A DNA stretch of 64,000 nucleotides from Ascaphus truei (GCA_036426205.1 CM071568.1:115237504-115301503), one strand, 5' to 3'; numbered from the stretch's first letter, positions 43,841 through 55,939 are shown. Notes: generated by a model not told the origin, from the sequence alone. Made by a program: numbers and translations.

Positions 43841-45337
43841 TGTCACAAACAGCATACAAGTGAGCATGTGACTTAGATATGCAATCAGGGTTAATACGCA
43901 CGGCTACTCTAGCCTACTCACCCTTCTCCTCCGCAAAGCTACCTACAATGAGTTAATATTAACATCTTACTCAATTGCAATCATATTTATACACTGCCAT
44001 CACCTGGAATATGCAAATAAGATGTAAAATTTATATTTGCAGAAAACAAAAAGAGGACAAACACAGACCTCTTAAGATATGTTCAAAGGTATAATAGGCC
44101 ACAAGCCCCTATCCTTACTTACAAGGAAATAAATTAAACACACAGATACCCAGTTTGCTCATATAAACACCAAAATCTACAACAACATATATATAGCACT
44201 GTTTCCTCCCACCCCCTGGGAGATCCACTCTATTGGTACCATGTGGTGCTGAGGCCTACCTGTAGGTTCAGGAGTTCTGAGCTGATCTGCGATGATATGG
44301 AGATCAGGACAGGCTTTTGATGGTGCAAGGGTTCAGAGGGTTCCCACCTCTAGATGGTGCTTGACCCTCATGGTATATGGTCATCTTCATTGGTCTGATG
44401 TTCCCTCAGCCACAAGGCTGAGGGTGGGCCTGCTCATCCCACAATGGGAGAGACTCATATCCCTCTGCTTCCTCTCTCTTCCAGAGCAGGAACAGGACTG
44501 ATAGTTTTGGCTCTGCCTCTCATTTGGAAAACAGGATGGATGGGTTCATAGTCTATACCTATCACTGAGAGGCTTACACAGACCACAAGTCACCACCTTA
44601 CGCCTGCCCATCAGAGAGGAGCACAAGGGGGGTCAAAAGCCCACAGATTTAACCTGTTAAAGCCTGCAGCTATCCAAGAGATTCAGGGAGCGCCAAATAT
44701 ATAAAAGAAAAACACAGCAAAAAATAGTGCAATATGTCTCTATAGTAAAGATCTTAAATAGATCCCTTCCAAGACCCATGAAATTTGTACTCACAATTTT
44801 CTGATATATACGTGTATATCAAGGTTTCTTTGCACTGTAATACCCAAACGTGTCAGCAGATAAGGGGCTATGGCTATCATGAAATTACTTTTCTAGCAGA
44901 AACCCGTAGTGCCTAGGTCTTTCCTTACATACAAGTCATTGGGGGTACCAAGCAGAGATTCCTGGACCAGGAGCACTGACCGGTATTTGTGTTATTTTAT
45001 TACTTTTGGGGAGTGCAGCATTATCCTTCTAATTAGCAGATAAGGGGACAGCATGTACAGGAACCTTAGTGGAATATAATGATGAAACGGAACATAGCAC
45101 AGACTGATACTGACATTTTTATCAGTGGTAAGTTAAAGATAGAATACACTCACCTGGTGTTAGCTTAAGTTAAGCATATTGATCTCAAGATCGACACCAG
45201 CAGCTGCAGTTGCTACACGCGCTTTCAGGCTGACTTCATCCGTCCTCGTATCTCACAATGGAATCTCCAGATGGGGCTGGGGCGGATCGGCAGGTGGGCA
45301 AGTCGCGCTGTCTCACCTCCAACTACCTCTTCTCTAG
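43841..45337. other. anonymous sequence between gypsy and Penelope elements
   Basis: No gene or clear transposon end was recognised. It may contain the 5' part of the gypsy element in degraded form. Confidence 0.45.
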
Positions 45338-45383
45338 TACACTCAATGCGTTTCACCTCGTCACAGGTTTCCTCGGGAGTGTA
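45338..45383 (-). ncRNA. hammerhead-like ribozyme of the Penelope element
   Basis: On the minus strand, helix I pairs UACACUC (45383-45377) with GAGUGUA (45344-45338). The core reads CCGAGGA in place of CUGANGA, one base off. Helix II pairs ACCU with AGGU around a six-base loop. GAAA lies at 45354-45351. A minimal third helix with a GC loop is followed by UU just before helix I. Penelope-like elements are known to carry hammerheads with such short third helices in their terminal repeats. The core change and a C-A mismatch in helix III predict weak or no activity. Confidence 0.6.
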
Positions 45384-46159
45384 TTGGATCATTCATGATA
45401 GCTTTAAATAGCCAGTCTAACCTTCTCATTGGATGATTATATAACCAATCGGAAGGGGCAGAATGAACAGCTTAGTCTCCTGGTATATACAACAGCTGAT
45501 CATGTAAAACTAAACACAATGTATACTTAATTGTATCATTACAATATGATTTACACAAGCAACATGTGAGCAAAAATATAAATGATAGTAATTGATTCAA
45601 TGCAAGACATGCAGAGAACCCCAAAAATAATTTATTAAACACCATACAATAGATGAAATCTTACATTAAAACTCATAAGAGCTAGAGACTAAGATAATTA
45701 AATAAGTCTGTGAAGACATAATAAAATTAAAATTAAAGTAAGATTAATTCAATACCTAAATGTTATGTAACAATTCAGATAATTCTATACTAAAACTCAT
45801 AGGAGTTATATACTAATGCGAGTAGTGAAATGAATCTGAAAAGACCAAAATGAGAACAGAGAGAAAATGAGATTAGATCAATGTTACATAATCCATATCA
45901 CACAAAGCAGGAGATCACACTAAATAAATGCACTAAGATCAAAGTCTACATTCAGACCAGCAGGAGATAGAGTACTTAATTTGTGAATACAAAAAGATTC
46001 CCTTTTAATTAAGTCTATATTCCGATCTCCACCCCTCCAGTGGGGTAACACTTGCTCTATCCATTTGTATTTCAGACCTGAGAGATCTGCATTATGGAAC
46101 ATCAGGAAGTGTTTTGACACACTGTGTGGTCAATTTTCTTTTTATGTTTCCTATATGTT

Positions 46160-49100
46160 CTAGAACTCTAGTGCGCAGAGGTTTATAGTTTTTTCCACAT
46201 ATTGTAATACGCAAAGGCATTCCAAGAGGTATACTACAAATCTGGTTTTGCAATTGATATGTCTATTAATTTTATAATTTTGTCCTGTAACATTAGATCT
46301 AAAATTGTCCCCTGAAGCATCACCAGATTTGCATGTACTGCTGCGGCCAAGTTTATTCGAGCATTTGCCCGTTCTTGGCCGCAGCAGTAGCCTGGCGCGC
46401 GCCCGAGGGTGACGGGCGCGCGCCGAAGCAGCGGAAGAGCGCCCTCTGATCGGGGCGCTCTCCCTACCGCTGCCGGGTCCGCCGGGTCCCCCGGAACCCC
46501 CTGCCGCCGTCCCTGCAGGGGGCGCAGGCTCCCGAAGACGCGTGACCGCACGTCTATGACGCGCGGCACGCCGAGGGGCGGCCACTAGCAAGCCGGGAAA
46601 TCTCCCGGCTTGCGGTACTGGCCACACTTTAATAAAGTGTGTCGGTAGTGTAGTACATTTATTGCAAATGAAGAAGCCTTTAGGAAGGTTTAGCCATCCC
46701 AGGATAATAGTCTTTTTCTTTGTTTTCAGGACACGTGGGGCTATCCTTCCTTTGATGTTTGGAGCCTTCCTGAAGAGGACTTGTGCAGTATTAGGAATAT
46801 GATCGCCCAGTATGGGGTCATTCTTCTATATATACCAATATTTATTCAATATGTGTTTGATATTACCCGCCTCCTTGTTGTATTGAGTAATAAAGTGTAT
46901 TTCTATATTCCTATTCTCGTGTTTATTTTTGGGAGTCAAAATTTGGTTTTGTGATAAAGATATTGTTTTATTTAGGGCTACATCTATATTCTCTCTTTTG
47001 TAATTCCTTTCTTTAAATGTATTAGTTAAAATACTAGATTATTGTAAGAAAACCTTATCATCAGTACAATTATGTTTTAGTCTTCTATACTGGCCAAAAG
47101 GAATATTATTTATCCAGTTTTTATGGTGGCAACTTGATTGCAATATTAGATTATTGCAATCTACCTCTTTGAAATAGTTACAAGTTTTAATCTTACCCTC
47201 TTCAATGTAGATGGTTAAGTCTAAGAATTTTATAGTGGTATTAATTATATTGGAGGTGAATTTGAGATTAACTGAATTGGAGTCCAAATAAACAAAAAGT
47301 AATCTAAACTGTCCCTGGATCCTTTCCAAATGAAAATGATATCGTCTATATACCGACGCCATGTGGCCAGGTTTGCGCCAAACCCCTCCCAGGACCATAT
47401 GTGTTCTTCTTCCCAGACGCTCATGAAGAGGTTGGCGTAGCTTGGCGCAAACTGGACCCCATGGCCGTCCCACACAGTAGCAGAAAAAAATCCCTGTTGA
47501 ACCAGAAAAAATTCCTTTTGAGAATAAACTCAATGCAATTAATTAAAAAATCTATTTGTGATTTGTGCATGTTGCCACTGTTTTCCAAAATCTTTGAAAC
47601 TGCCCTACATCCATCTTCATGTTTGATGGACGTATATACAGCCGTTACGTCTGTGGTAACTACATAGTAGTTTTCTTCCCATATAATATTATCTAAAAGA
47701 AGTAAGATGTCATTAGTATCTTTAAGATGTGACTTTTGACTCTTCACTGGATCTTGTAAGAAGCTGTCTATAAATTTGGATAAATTGGATGTCATGTAAC
47801 CTATGCCCGATATGATGGCCTTCCAGGAGGATTTAATCTATCTTTATGAACCTTGGGTAGGAAATAAAATATAGGAAATTTAGGATTATCAATGGTCAAA
47901 AATTTAAATTAATTTTCATCCAATATTTCCATTTTCCTACCTTCTTCTAATAACTGGTTCAGTTCTTTTTCAAATATATCAGTGGGGTTAGATCCCAATT
48001 TTTTATATGCTATAGGATCTCCTAATATACGGGCCGCTTCTCCCATATAATAACTCTGGTCCATCACGACCACTCCTCCTCCTTTATCTGCTTGTTTTAT
48101 TACTATACTTTCATTGGATGCTAGGTCCCCTAGAGCTTCCTTTTCCTTCAAAGATAAATTAGAAAACTTATTGTGGTTTCTATTGGTCAATGCTTCTAAA
48201 TCCTTAGTGACAAGTTGGAAGAATACATCTATATTGTTACCCTTTGCAAATATAGGAAAAATTTTTGATTTAGGTTTTAATTTGGAGTGAATAGAAGTTG
48301 ATTCTAAATTGGTTCTAGGAGTTAAAGTGTCTCCCTGTGCAATTGAAGTGGGCTTATTTCTGTTTTCTATGTCTCTATTGAGAAAAAAAATCTTTTCAGG
48401 GTTAGAGTCCTTAAATATTTCTAGGAATCTACATAGAGATTACATTTATTTGGGTCTACAGATGGGGCAAAATTGAAGCCCTTAGCTAATACCTTTGATT
48501 GACTCATAGTTAAAGTTTTACTACTAAGATTAAAAAAAAATTTTCTCTGTCGTCTCCCTCGTTTCCTCTGACATTCGTCTTTTTCTTATATCGTCCTAGG
48601 GGGGAGTCTTTCTCCATCAGGGGTTGGAACCTGTTCCTGGTTTCCCAAGAACTTGACCACCCCTTTAGGCCTAAAAAAGCGGAATCTTTTCCTTTATTGT
48701 AGTCTGTGGAAGTGCTCGGATCGCATCTCAAACTCTTTTCTCTCCTCCTCTATTCTAGACTTAGAAGGTTTTGCTTCAATATTCTTAACTTTCTCTTTGG
48801 CGTTACCTCCAGATTTTGTCTGAAAATGTTCAGTGTTCTTACTAGTCCATATAGGTAACATAAAACCCACATGTTTTTTGGGGTAGTTGTCAGCGTATGG
48901 ACCCCTATATGAGGTGTCTGTGTATATTTCTCCATGGTCTTTTTTTTATCTGTATGGTCTGAATGGTAACTTTTATTCACATCCGAATGATAACTCCTAT
49001 TTAATCTGGAATCAGATTTATTTTTGTTTTTATTCCAACTTCTCTCCATGCCAGTGTCATAATCGTGTTGATCTCTCTTGAATTTTTTTGATTTAATTAA

Positions 49101-49286
49101 AATAATATCTTCCTTTAGTACATCAATAGTATTTTGTAAATCCATGCCTCTAGTGTTAAAATCTTTAATATTTTCTAATGGACCTAAATTTAGTTTTACC
49201 TCTTCAGTTTCATCATCTTGATTTTTAACATGCTTCTGAAGTTGTACAATTATTAACTTCATTAGATCTATTGAGCATTTGTCCAA
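46160..49286 (-). pseudogene. Penelope-like polyprotein remnant (RT and GIY-YIG endonuclease)
   Basis: Upstream is a Lys/Asp-rich N-terminal region (49286 to about 48510, with DSPLGRYKKKTNVRG). It is followed by IVIKQADKGGGVVVMDQS (around 48090), a conserved Penelope block. Then come TTDVTAVYTSIKHEDG (around 47650) and the polymerase active site RYIDDIIFIW (YIDD codons at 47341-47352). After the inserted element, KTRFVVYLLECLCVLQYVEK (around 46215) matches the start of a GIY-YIG nuclease, with the GIY-like VVYLLEC and the LQYVEKT segment. Several frameshifts and stops interrupt it. Without the insertion the span would code for about 930 residues, a normal Penelope size. The enzyme reverse transcribes its RNA at nicked DNA. 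Confidence 0.87.
46338..46650. mobile_element. GC-rich miniature element inside the Penelope element
   Basis: The flanking dinucleotide is TA on both sides. The ends are imperfect inverted repeats centred on a shared TTTATT block (CTGCTGCGGCCAAGTTTATT against CACTACCGACACACTTTATT). Inside is a hairpin, CTGCTGCGGCCAAG with CTTGGCCGCAGCAG, and strongly GC-rich sequence. It has no coding capacity and interrupts the polyprotein between its two enzyme domains. Confidence 0.7.
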
Positions 49287-49300
49287 AATGGAATTTCCTT

Positions 49301-49468
49301 GATCAGCCCAGTTGTGGACTAAGGAATCTCTCTTCCTGTCTCAAAGGCAGGCTTTTCTAACCAACCTCTAATCAGCCAGATGGTGTTGGTTAATTGACTC
49401 CCAGCAGTTAACCACCACACTGCTGGATTAGAGGCACCTTTTTGAACAGGGACAAATCCCCTGTTACA
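49301..49468 (-). repeat. LTR fragment, same family as the 36.4-41.2 kb element
   Basis: Reverse complemented, it begins TGTAACAGGGG and continues through the AATCCAGCAGTGTGGTGG and GACAGGAAGAGAGA blocks of that LTR, with an internal deletion. The 3' part is missing. It lies between the truncated Penelope 5' end and the 3' end of the L2 LINE. Confidence 0.87.
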
Positions 49469-49563
49469 GGCTTATGAAACAGTTACAGACCAGATTAAAA
49501 TGTGAGACAGCCTTAGATTTGAAAGAACTTAAACTGGTGGTGGATGTGAGAGTCTCTGGTAGG

Positions 49564-50404
49564 TTGTTCCAGTTTTGGTGGTTGTGGGGGAATGAACCCC
49601 GTATTGTCCGGTGCTCCAAAAAATCCACGGGTAAATCTGGGTGTGCTATGAAAGCAGTCTCTGACATATGTGAGAACAAGGATGGCCGCTACACAGGCAT
49701 AAAGATCCTGTATGAGGGGAACCGGCAGCCAAAGCATACGGCAAGATAAGAGAATAAGACCTGGGTGGGGGGCTGTTGCACAGGGAATAGTTAGAGACAG
49801 GGAGAGAGGCAACCATAAGCTACCCCTCCCGTGTACTCACGATACTGTCACCTGCTGCCCTGGCCCAACCCGGTGTGTTCACTGCCCGTGCCTTGCTGGT
49901 CCCGTCTCCTCGGGCGTCGTGCTGGTATGTGACGTCATCCCTGAGGGCCGACAGCTATGCTGTGGATGGATGTGACATGCGCCGCCAAATCAGCGATCCT
50001 GGGTATCCCTGGAACAAATGCAAGGGGCGGATCCAGACGCAGTCATCAGGAAATGGAAAGTAAAGACCAGCTCCCAGCTCTGTGTAGAAGCCTGCGTGCT
50101 CCACCAAGGAATGAAGTAAAAGAATGTTCGTGGTTTGTAGGTGGTCACTGCAACAGGAACTCAGCCGCAAACGTGGATGATTAAAAACAGCTTTATTAAA
50201 CTAGAATGCTGCGCATCACAGAGAACCACTCTGACGCGTTTCGTTCCTGTGTGTAACGCGTCAGAGTGGTTCTCTGGTTCTCTGGTTCTCTGTGATGCGC
50301 AGCATTCTAGTTTAATAAAGCTGTTTTTAATCATCCACGTTTGCGGCTGAGTTCCTGTTGCAGTGACCACCTACAAACCACGAACATTCTTGTTCCAGTT
50401 TTGG
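49564..50404. mobile_element. 811-bp retroelement insertion with 15-bp target duplication
   Basis: The 15-mer TTGTTCCAGTTTTGG occurs at 49564-49578 and again at 50390-50404, interrupting the C-terminal coding part of the L2 LINE. The insert (49579-50389) ends on its right side with a 270-bp palindrome. A target duplication this long fits target-primed insertion by a LINE or Penelope-type machinery, not a DNA transposon. The left part has one short open stretch (GKSGCAMKAVSDICENKDGR), which I could not identify. Confidence 0.82.
50121..50389. repeat. near-perfect 270-bp palindrome
   Basis: The arm 50121-50249 reappears reverse complemented at about 50254-50389. The main asymmetry is a GGTTCTCT unit present in extra copies on the right. 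The centre holds GACGCGTTTCGTTCCTGTG and TAACGCGTC. The arms include a TTTAATAAAGC block. The centre read on the minus strand shows GAAACGCGTC, the 3' half of a hammerhead-like core. Confidence 0.9.
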
Positions 50405-53075
50405 GGTGCACGATAAGAGAAGGAGGAACGGCCGGATACTTTGTTGAGCCTTGGGACCATGAACAATCTTTTGGAGTCTGATCTCAGATGATAAATGCTG
50501 CATGTGGTAGGGGTGAGGAGCTTGTTCAGATAGCTGGGTAGCTTGCCCATAAAGAATTTGAAGGCAAGACAGGAAAGGTGAACTTTGCGCCTAGACTCGA
50601 GTGATGACCAATCTAGTTCTTTGAGCATTTCAAAGATACGTGCGATACGCTTTCTGACCAGGAGACTTAGGGAGGATTTCTTCCTGTAAAGTACCCCTAG
50701 TTTGGCCTAGGTCTTGGATGTCAGGGTATCAATGTGCATCCCGAATGTTAAGTGGGAGTCAAACCATATGCCAAGGTATTTAAAACTAGTGACAGGGGTT
50801 AGGGTGGTGTTAGCGTTGGTTCTAATCTGGAGCTTAGTCGCTGGAAGCTTTAAAAATTTAGTCTTGGTCCCAAATACCATTGTTACAGTCTTGTCAGTGT
50901 TTAAAAACAGTTTGTTGTGGGAAATCCAGTTTTCGAGTCTTAAACGTCAGACTGAAGTATGTGTTGAAGGTCAGAGAGGCTATGGCTGTGTGCATATAGG
51001 ATTGTGTCATCTGCATACATGTGTACTGAGGCTTCCTTGCAAGCTGTGGGAAGATCATTGATGAATACTGAGAAAAGTAGGTGCCCCAGAACAGAGCCTT
51101 GCGGGACACCACAGGTGATATCCAGGGGGTTGGAGTTAGAGCCTGAGATGGACACATGTTGGGATCTACCTGATAGGTAGGACTAAAACCAGTTTAAAGC
51201 ATGATTCCCTATTCCAGAGCTCTGGAGTTTGTTAAGCAGGATAGCATGATCAACAGTATCAAAAGCCTTTGCAAAATCTAGGAATACTGCACCAGTGAGT
51301 TGTCCCCGTTCCATTCCACACTGGATTTCATTGCAAACTTTTAGCAGGGTAGTTATGGTGGAGTGTTTGGGGCAAAAGCCAGATTGGAATTGGCAAGGGA
51401 AATTTGTATTTGTATAGTAATCGCTTAATTGGGAGTGGACACATTTTTCCATGACTTTGGATAGAATTGGGAGAAGTGTGATTGGCCTGTAGTTTGAGAC
51501 AGTGTTTTTGTCCCCACTTTTGAAGATTGGGACAACTCTGGCAGTTTTCCAGGGCTTAGAGATATGGCCTGCAGACAGGATAGAGTTGACTATGGAAGCA
51601 ATTGGTTTGGCAATGGCTGGGGCACCAAGTCGTAGGAAACTAGATTGTAGTAAGTCAGGTCCACATTGGCTGCTTAGTTTTAATTTGAGGAGCGCTTGTG
51701 TAATCTCCTCTTTGGATACTGGGCCAAATTGAAAATTGTGGGCAGTGTTAGGAGGGGGTGGGGCTATGTGGGTACTCCCAGGATGATATTCAGGTTTGTA
51801 GTTTGGGCTGCGTTTCACTAATAAGTTAGTAGCACACCCTACAAAGTAATATTGAATGCATTTGCAATGTCAGTGGGGTTTGTCAGAGTAATATCCCCCT
51901 TAGTGATATTACTTGGTTGTTGATGGTTAGAAGGCTGGAATATATTGTTGATAACCTTCCAGAAGTTAGCTGGGTTTGATGTATTCTGGTGGAGATTGTC
52001 AGAGTAATATTGTGCTTTGCGTGCCTTGTTTGCCTTGTGCACATGTTCCGCAGGCATCTGTAGTGATTGAGATCCTTGGTAGTGCCAGTTACTTTGTAGC
52101 TTTTCCACAAGGTATCCCTGAACTGGTAGAGTGCTATAAGGTTAGTTGTAACCCATGGATGGTGGGCCCCCCGTACCCTTATTTTGTGTAGTGGAGCATG
52201 GGAATCGCAGAGTTTAAAGAACTCGGATTGGAAATAGTCGAGCGCAGAATCAGGGTCGGGAATTAAATCAATTCTGTGCCATGGGCAGTTGGTAAGGTCA
52301 TCCAGAAACTGTTGTGGGTTAAAGTTTCTAAATGTTCTAGTGAGGAGAACTTTAGGGCTTGAATGGGGCGGTTTAATTTTCCTTACACAGTACACTATTG
52401 CATGGTCACTGAAAATATCAGGAAGGATGCCAGAGGATTGGATTCTGCTGGGGTTTGAGGAGAGAATCCAGCAATGGTTGTGCGATTGCAGGTTGTCCGT
52501 GTGGGTTGAGAAATGAGTTGCGATAGGTTAAGCGATTTGATTTGTATCTGGATTTTGTGGGTTTTAGGCTCAAGCCAATTGAAGTTGAAATCCCCAAGAA
52601 CTAGCAGCTCACTCTTCTCATTCAGAGAGGATATGGAGCCAAGAAACTGGGTAATATCAGTCAGGGATTGTAGAGGGGCTTTAGGGGGGCAGTAGATGCC
52701 AGCAAGCAAGATGGGCTTAGAAAAGGGGAGGCAGATTTTGCCAACTAAGTTTGCCTCAAAAGAGAGTGGGCTTGGGAGGCAATTTAACAGTGTGAATTGT
52801 AAGGTGCCTGCAATATAAAATAACACCCCTCCTCCTCTCTTTGACCTATCGCTCCAAGAAATGGAGTATCCCTGAATGGCAATATTTGCATCGGGGGTTT
52901 CAGGGGTTAGCCATGTTTCTGTAAGAACGATGGCTTTGGGTTTATGCATAAGGCACCATGCCCTTAGTTCGTCCTGTTTGGGCAGCAGGCTCCGGATATT
53001 TATATGGGCGACAGATAGCCCTTTTTGGAATTTAAAGGTGGAATTCTCAGGGGTATGGGACAGAGCAGAAATGGG

Positions 53076-53102
53076 AGGACCTAAATTAGGTTCAATATCA
53101 CC
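53076..53102 (-). other. 2A-like ribosome-skipping motif in the L2 ORF (degenerate)
   Basis: The minus strand encodes Gly-Asp-Ile-Glu-Pro-Asn-Leu-Gly-Pro after a Leu-rich stretch. The active 2A signature is D-(V/I)-E-x-N-P-G-P. Here the Pro before Gly is Leu. 2A-like sequences are known at the N-terminus of some LINE ORFs, including CR1- and L2-type elements. With this change, skipping should be lost or weak. Confidence 0.72.
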
Positions 53103-53600
53103 TGCTAAAGAGAGTAATAGTATGAGTAGAAATTTGGGTAGTTGTTTGCAAGTTGTAAATTTGTGATGTTTGCCATTTGAGTGAGAGGTGGTTGGTGTGC
53201 TGGTTTTTAGAGTTCTCCACCAACATTCAGTAGCTAGTGCAAGGCTTTTGAGTAGTCCAGGGTGTATGGTGATTTTGGGTGTGGGCCAGGAGGGAGGGGT
53301 TTGTAGTGGATAGAGGGAGTAACATCTCCATGAGGCCAGGAGAAAGAAAAAAATTAAGATACATAGCAGGTTCATTATTATCAGGGAGGGGTGAAGTGCG
53401 TCATAACACACGAAACGTACATCAGTTGGTAGGGCGTCACCTTCCTGAAATCTCCTGATCAGACGGCTTGTATTTGGTGTTTTCACAGTCCTGTTTATGG
53501 TCCTACGTGACCACTTATGTTCATGTGCACACATTAATACCCCTATATCCTATGTACTTATGCATAACTAGGCAGTATATGGGGTGAGTGCTGCCTTATC

Positions 53601-55061
53601 ACGTGATATATCTGGAAATTAACCAGTCATGTGGAGCCCTATTCTAGGTACTATGCCTTAAGCAGTTGGGGAAAAAAAGAAATAAACGCAGTTATGAAAA
53701 AAGAGTGCACGGGCAAGAGCTACAAGTGCATGATAGAGTCCTCATTCAGAATCTGGGCATACCCAGTAAACACAAAATAGCGAATTGCTGGAAACCAGTG
53801 CCTTATATGGTAGTAGAAAAATAAAAGGCCTTCCAGTATTTCGAGTAAGGCCCGAAAAAGGTAGTGGGCCAAAGAAGAACCTGCATATAAATCCTCTCCT
53901 GCCACTAGGCTAGTGGGTGGGATGTTCAGAGAAATAAAGTATTCCAAGAGTAGCTAGTCAACCTAGGAGAAGTGATAGACTAAACCGAGGACAGGGTCCT
54001 GGGAGAAACGTACCAAGTCACTGTGGACAGGACAGAAATTAGGAATCTGATCAGGATGACGGATACCGAGAAGGTAAAATGCTAGGACATCTATTGAATA
54101 TCATGAATAAGGAAGAGCAGCATCCACCTCAAGAGTTGTCCTCAATGCGACCAGCCGACGACAGATAAAAAGATTTTATCATTGACCGGTGGTCCCCCTC
54201 CTTTCTTGCGTGTCTGTGCAGCACGGTCTGCCAGCTCTTTTCTTTTGCTGTCTGCCTAGCACTTCTTCAGCATATCAATTAAGTGGATGGCATTCCCAGG
54301 GCATTGAGGTGTTCCAGGATGCCCTCCCCCCACCCCCAATTCTTTTCTTCTCTGCAGTGCTGTGTGAGCAAAGCTCGTGAGCAAAGAAAAATAATCATTT
54401 GGAGTGGTTATCCACCACCCTATTAGTAACAATTTCGAGCTTCTCATCCATACATTTCTGATCGCTGCTCCTCCCAGCATCAGCAGCAGGACCAGGAGCA
54501 GTCCAGAACAGCACTCCTGGTCAGCCATCTCTACTGTTTAGCAGTTTTGAAATAGCTGAGTTTGTCTATTTGTAATGTGTATTTATATGAATTTGATACA
54601 TTGTCATGGGCATCCTGATAGGTGACACTGTTGCCTAACGTTTCACAAAATGGTGCGCGCTAATAAGATGTTTTACCGATGTGCATGTGCAGTGTATTGG
54701 AGAACGCATCTCAGAGACAAAATAATTCACATTAATAGCGCTGCTAGTATGACGAAAGGGACGTTATTTTTGTGTCACATAATCTTTGAGGATACCCGCT
54801 AATAAGACAAAAAATAACGTCCATTCATGAATTCACTAACTCACGTTAGTAGCGTAAAAATGACGGACTTCTGTGGATCTAGCCCATTGCTGCAGAGTAT
54901 TATACCTTGATTAGTAAATATATTTACTTAATTATCTTTTGAAGCTGTAATACAAGTGCCAGGACTGTCATGTGTGACTAGGTTAGATAAAAATGTGCCT
55001 GCTTCATCCCTATACCTATGAAACCATGTCTACTTACATTATTTTTTTATATAGATATCTA
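53601..55061. other. anonymous intergenic sequence
   Basis: No gene was recognised. Around 54600-54880, repeated blocks such as AACGTTATTTTT and ATAACGTCCATTC in opposite orientations suggest an old foldback repeat. Confidence 0.45.
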
Positions 55062-55582
55062 GGGGGGCTATGCACTAAGCAGTGATAAGTCGTTTTAAGA
55101 GCGCAAAGTGCTTTTAGAACGTGAAGTTCCGTCGAGCGCTATGCACTAAGCCGCGCAAATAGGCACTTTGTGCTGTAAAACGGGCTTTTTCTTGAAATTT
55201 TTTCAAAGTCCAACTTTGATCGTACGATCAGCTGTTTGAGCTGAATCCTGCCCTTCTGCGGGATTCACTAAGCAACGCAAACTGATCGTACGTGAAAGTT
55301 GCGCTGAATAAAGCTCACCAGCTAAAGGCAGGTGATAAAAAAAGCTGGACTTAGAAAAAATTCTTTGTTTACCTTTTTGCAGGCGCAAAACCAATACAAC
55401 AGGCCGGCGGGTGTCCCCGGCTGACCCCGCAGTGGTCACCGAGGGAGGCCGGGGGCGCGCGGGTGTCCCCGGCTGATCCCGCGGCCGTCCCAGGGTCCCC
55501 ACGGGAGTCCCGGGGTACCCGCGGGCCTGCGGTACCAATGTTGTGCCAACAAAAATACTAAACTATATTTCAAACTAAATAC

Positions 55583-55939
55583 TCCTCCCTAACACATACA
55601 GTACAATAATGTGCAAAATAACTATTATCCAGATATGGATAATAGATTATTTGCCCATTATTAAACACTGCATTAGCATACTTAAATAAAGTCAATAAAA
55701 ACAGCAGCCAGCTAATCCAATCAATACAAGCAGTAACAACATCAACAATTATTTAATTAAACCATTAACCAATGAAACCAATTAATTCCTAAAACAACTC
55801 AAAATGAATAGTAACACTAACCAATCAAACCAATTAATTACAAGAACATTAATGAATGTAAACATTAAAAGACAAATAAATACATATCTGGATAATAGTA
55901 ATTTTGCACATTATTGTACTGTATGTGTTAGGGAGGAGG
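55583..55939. repeat. nested inverted repeat 1
   Basis: CTCCTCCCTAACACATACAG on the left is mirrored at the right end. The inversion extends for about 53 bases through GTACAATAATGTGCAAAAT with one mismatch. The interior is AT-rich and has short ATTAATT-type repeats. Confidence 0.87.

Larger units (their letters stand above)
45338..49290 (-). mobile_element. Penelope-like retroelement, 5' truncated
   Basis: The minus strand carries, in order, an N-terminal basic region, a Penelope-type reverse transcriptase and a GIY-YIG endonuclease. About 0.8 kb of 3' sequence follows, containing the hammerhead-like fold. The 5' end at about 49290 abuts an LTR fragment. A 313-bp TA-flanked miniature element is inserted between the polymerase and endonuclease. 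No intact frame remains. Confidence 0.85.
49480..53534 (-). pseudogene. L2-like LINE ORF2 (endonuclease and reverse transcriptase)
   Basis: The first open segment (53534 to 52395) contains a hydrophobic stretch, a 2A-like GDIEPNLGP and an AP endonuclease. That endonuclease has AHINIRSLLPKQDELRAW, then IVLTETWL with the catalytic Glu, then GDFNFNW. The polymerase follows in segments down to about 50940. It includes SNYRPITLLPILSKVMEKCV, then FLDFAKAFDTVDHAILL, a GSVLG-type block and the YADD active site (51006-51017). C-terminal blocks follow on both sides of the insertion (50628 to 50391, then 49578 to 49480). Motif wording matches the L2 branch. Frameshifts near 52395, 51830 and 51170 make it inactive. 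Confidence 0.88.
49469..53600 (-). mobile_element. L2-type LINE, nearly full ORF length
   Basis: On the minus strand an endonuclease, reverse transcriptase and C-terminal region follow each other over about 4 kb. They are interrupted only by the 811-bp insertion at 49579-50389. The 3' end meets an LTR fragment at 49468. The exact 5' end, somewhere near 53540-53650, was not resolved. Its frame has decayed. Confidence 0.87.

Noticed and set aside
46160..46627. Arg/Gly-rich N-terminal part of an open frame on the minus strand
   Set aside because: This half is read from a GC-rich miniature element inserted in the Penelope gene. Only the C-terminal half is real coding ancestry.
50222..50262. Active hammerhead at the centre of the palindrome
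   Set aside because: The minus strand has GAAACGCGTC and long flanking pairing, but the 5' core reads CTGACGC and helix I does not pair in register. It is treated as a half core only.
53391..53425. Possible additional hammerhead near the L2 5' region (CACACGAAACGTAC)
   Set aside because: GAAAC and a short helix II could be drawn on the + strand, but no CUGANGA and no cleavage triplet with a pairing helix I are present.
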